Below the pieces are notes generated by a model. It was given only the letters and a program-made list of their open reading frames with translations, did not search any database and was not told where the DNA came from. From Sphaerulina vaccinii (lineage: Eukaryota > Ascomycota > Dothideomycetes > Mycosphaerellales > Mycosphaerellaceae): a DNA stretch of 64,000 nt. Position numbers and translations under genes: made by a program. The DNA lies in assembly GCA_022570795.1 (NCBI GenBank), contig JAKUDP010000014.1, positions 310,001 to 374,000 of the forward strand. The letters run 5' to 3'. Positions 63,232 through 64,000 of the stretch are shown piece by piece. Numbering within the stretch: the stretch's first letter is position 1; each line of letters starts with the position of its first letter.

Positions 63232-63799
63232 CTAGCAACGCACAACCCTCGCCTCACAGTCGCCGCCAACCCGCAGCTTAACAACCGGCTTCTCAATCCT
63301 CAGAACCATCCACTCTCGAACCGCAGCAATCACCACATCTTCAAAACCTCCTATATACCCATCAAGCGAAACGAGTAACACTATGTCCAACCTTCTCAGC
63401 CTTACATACCCTTCAAGCATTCCACATAATTCGCCCACTAAAACAGTCGTCATATTGACACCATGAAGAGATACAGTAATCTCCAAACGACGGACTCGAT
63501 CTAAGAAGGAGATACGACCAGCAAGGACACCGGAGAGGATAGTATGAGGGCCATGAGCGCTTTGGTAGATTCCGAGGGCTATCTTGTGCGTGAAAGTGGA
63601 GAAGAAGGAGGATTGCGCCTGAATCATCAGTATGGGTTTGTGAAGGGAGTGCTGGACGCACTATAGTGAGTAAACGTTTGGAGATTGCTTGTTGTCTCAT
63701 CCAGTTGCTGAGGTCTAGTCGAGAAGTGAGGGTCTGAGGAACAATGTAGGAGAAGATCTTTAGGAGACGTTCGCTGGATAAGTCGTTGAGTCTCGGCAT
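63232..63799 (-). CDS. Small F-box-like protein
   Basis: Exons 63662-63799 and 63232-63618 (43-bp intron, gtgcgt..attcag) give 174 aa. The N-terminus LNDLSSERLLKIFSYIVPQT resembles an F-box helix pair. The rest (DRVRRLEITVSLHGVNMTTV, GYVRLRRLDIVLLVSLDGYI) looks like one or two leucine-rich strands. The protein is short for the family and may be truncated; a 43-bp intron is at the low end. Target unknown. Confidence 0.5.
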
Positions 63800-64000
63800 A
63801 GCAATAATGACATGCAGGCTATAGATTGCAAGAGCTTTGTCAAGACCTACCTCTACTCTTTTGATTTTCAGAGGTACAGGACCTTCACTTCCGAAAACCA
63901 GCTTTGGTCAGCTTCACGTGCTACAGATCGATCACAACCTACGTTCATAGTGTGCTACACGAGCAAGAGCTCTGAGCTCTGAGCTCTGTTCATGAGGATG

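Noticed and set aside
1..64000. Transposon, CRISPR array, tRNA or rRNA gene
   Set aside because: No transposase or integrase motif, no regularly spaced repeats, and no tRNA box pattern or rRNA sequence recognised by eye. A tRNA scan would settle the tRNA point.

Overview
The window looks like a chromosome segment of a filamentous ascomycete (Pezizomycotina; Dothideomycetes is my best guess, by inference only). Reasons: genes are dense and split by many short introns (about 43-80 bp, GT..AG, with CTAAC/CTGAC-type branch sites), and the gene set is fungal: a PacC zinc-finger factor, the branchpoint-binding protein, JIP5, CRY-DASH, a Zn2Cys6 regulator, a HET-domain gene, a NACHT (STAND) protein, a SNG1-type membrane protein and F-box proteins. 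No bacterial-style operons, CRISPR arrays or intact transposons were seen. I recognised no tRNA or rRNA genes by eye.

Layout. 0-5 kb: a possible small catabolic cluster, with a GH31 glucosidase (cut by the window edge), a divergent DAL5-type MFS transporter with an apparent frameshift, and a Zn2Cys6 regulator. The divergent promoter carries CCG/CGG palindromes. 6-10.4 kb: an F-box protein and a SNG1-like protein. 10.9-14.9 kb: a NACHT protein followed 64 bp later by an unknown protein starting with an MGC lipidation motif. 15.8-23.5 kb: a GPI-type surface protein, an unknown protein, a DHCR24-like FAD oxidoreductase, a membrane protein and JIP5. 23.7-26.8 kb: a GH36 raffinose-synthase-like enzyme. 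26.8-29 kb: gene-poor, with decayed coding fragments.

29-30.8 kb: the splicing factor BBP/SF1, whose second intron is packed with branchpoint-like motifs. 31.1-32.5 kb: a HET-domain gene broken by two frameshifts. 32.9-44.9 kb: a disordered KEN-box/SPxK protein, small membrane and 2EXR-type proteins, a repeat-containing membrane protein, a conserved unknown, and a LisH-WD40 protein. 44.9-47 kb: gene-poor, then a promoter with six GCCAAG sites in front of pacC (47-49.2 kb). 50.6-56.6 kb: Mn/Fe superoxide dismutase, an ALKBH6-like dioxygenase, parvulin PIN4, a possible BLOC-1 subunit and a PsiD-type phosphatidylserine/amino-acid decarboxylase. 57.5-63.8 kb: a secreted two-FAS1 protein, CRY-DASH photolyase with an RGG tail, and an F-box-like protein.

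Most promising leads: (1) the branchpoint-motif array inside the intron of the branchpoint-binding-protein gene, which suggests splicing autoregulation; (2) the Zn2Cys6-type palindromes between the glucosidase and transporter genes, next to a Zn2Cys6 regulator; (3) the NACHT gene with its tightly linked MGC-start partner; (4) PacC-type sites upstream of pacC. Several genes appear frameshifted (MFS, HET, the 27-28 kb fragments). Sequence error cannot be separated from real decay here.
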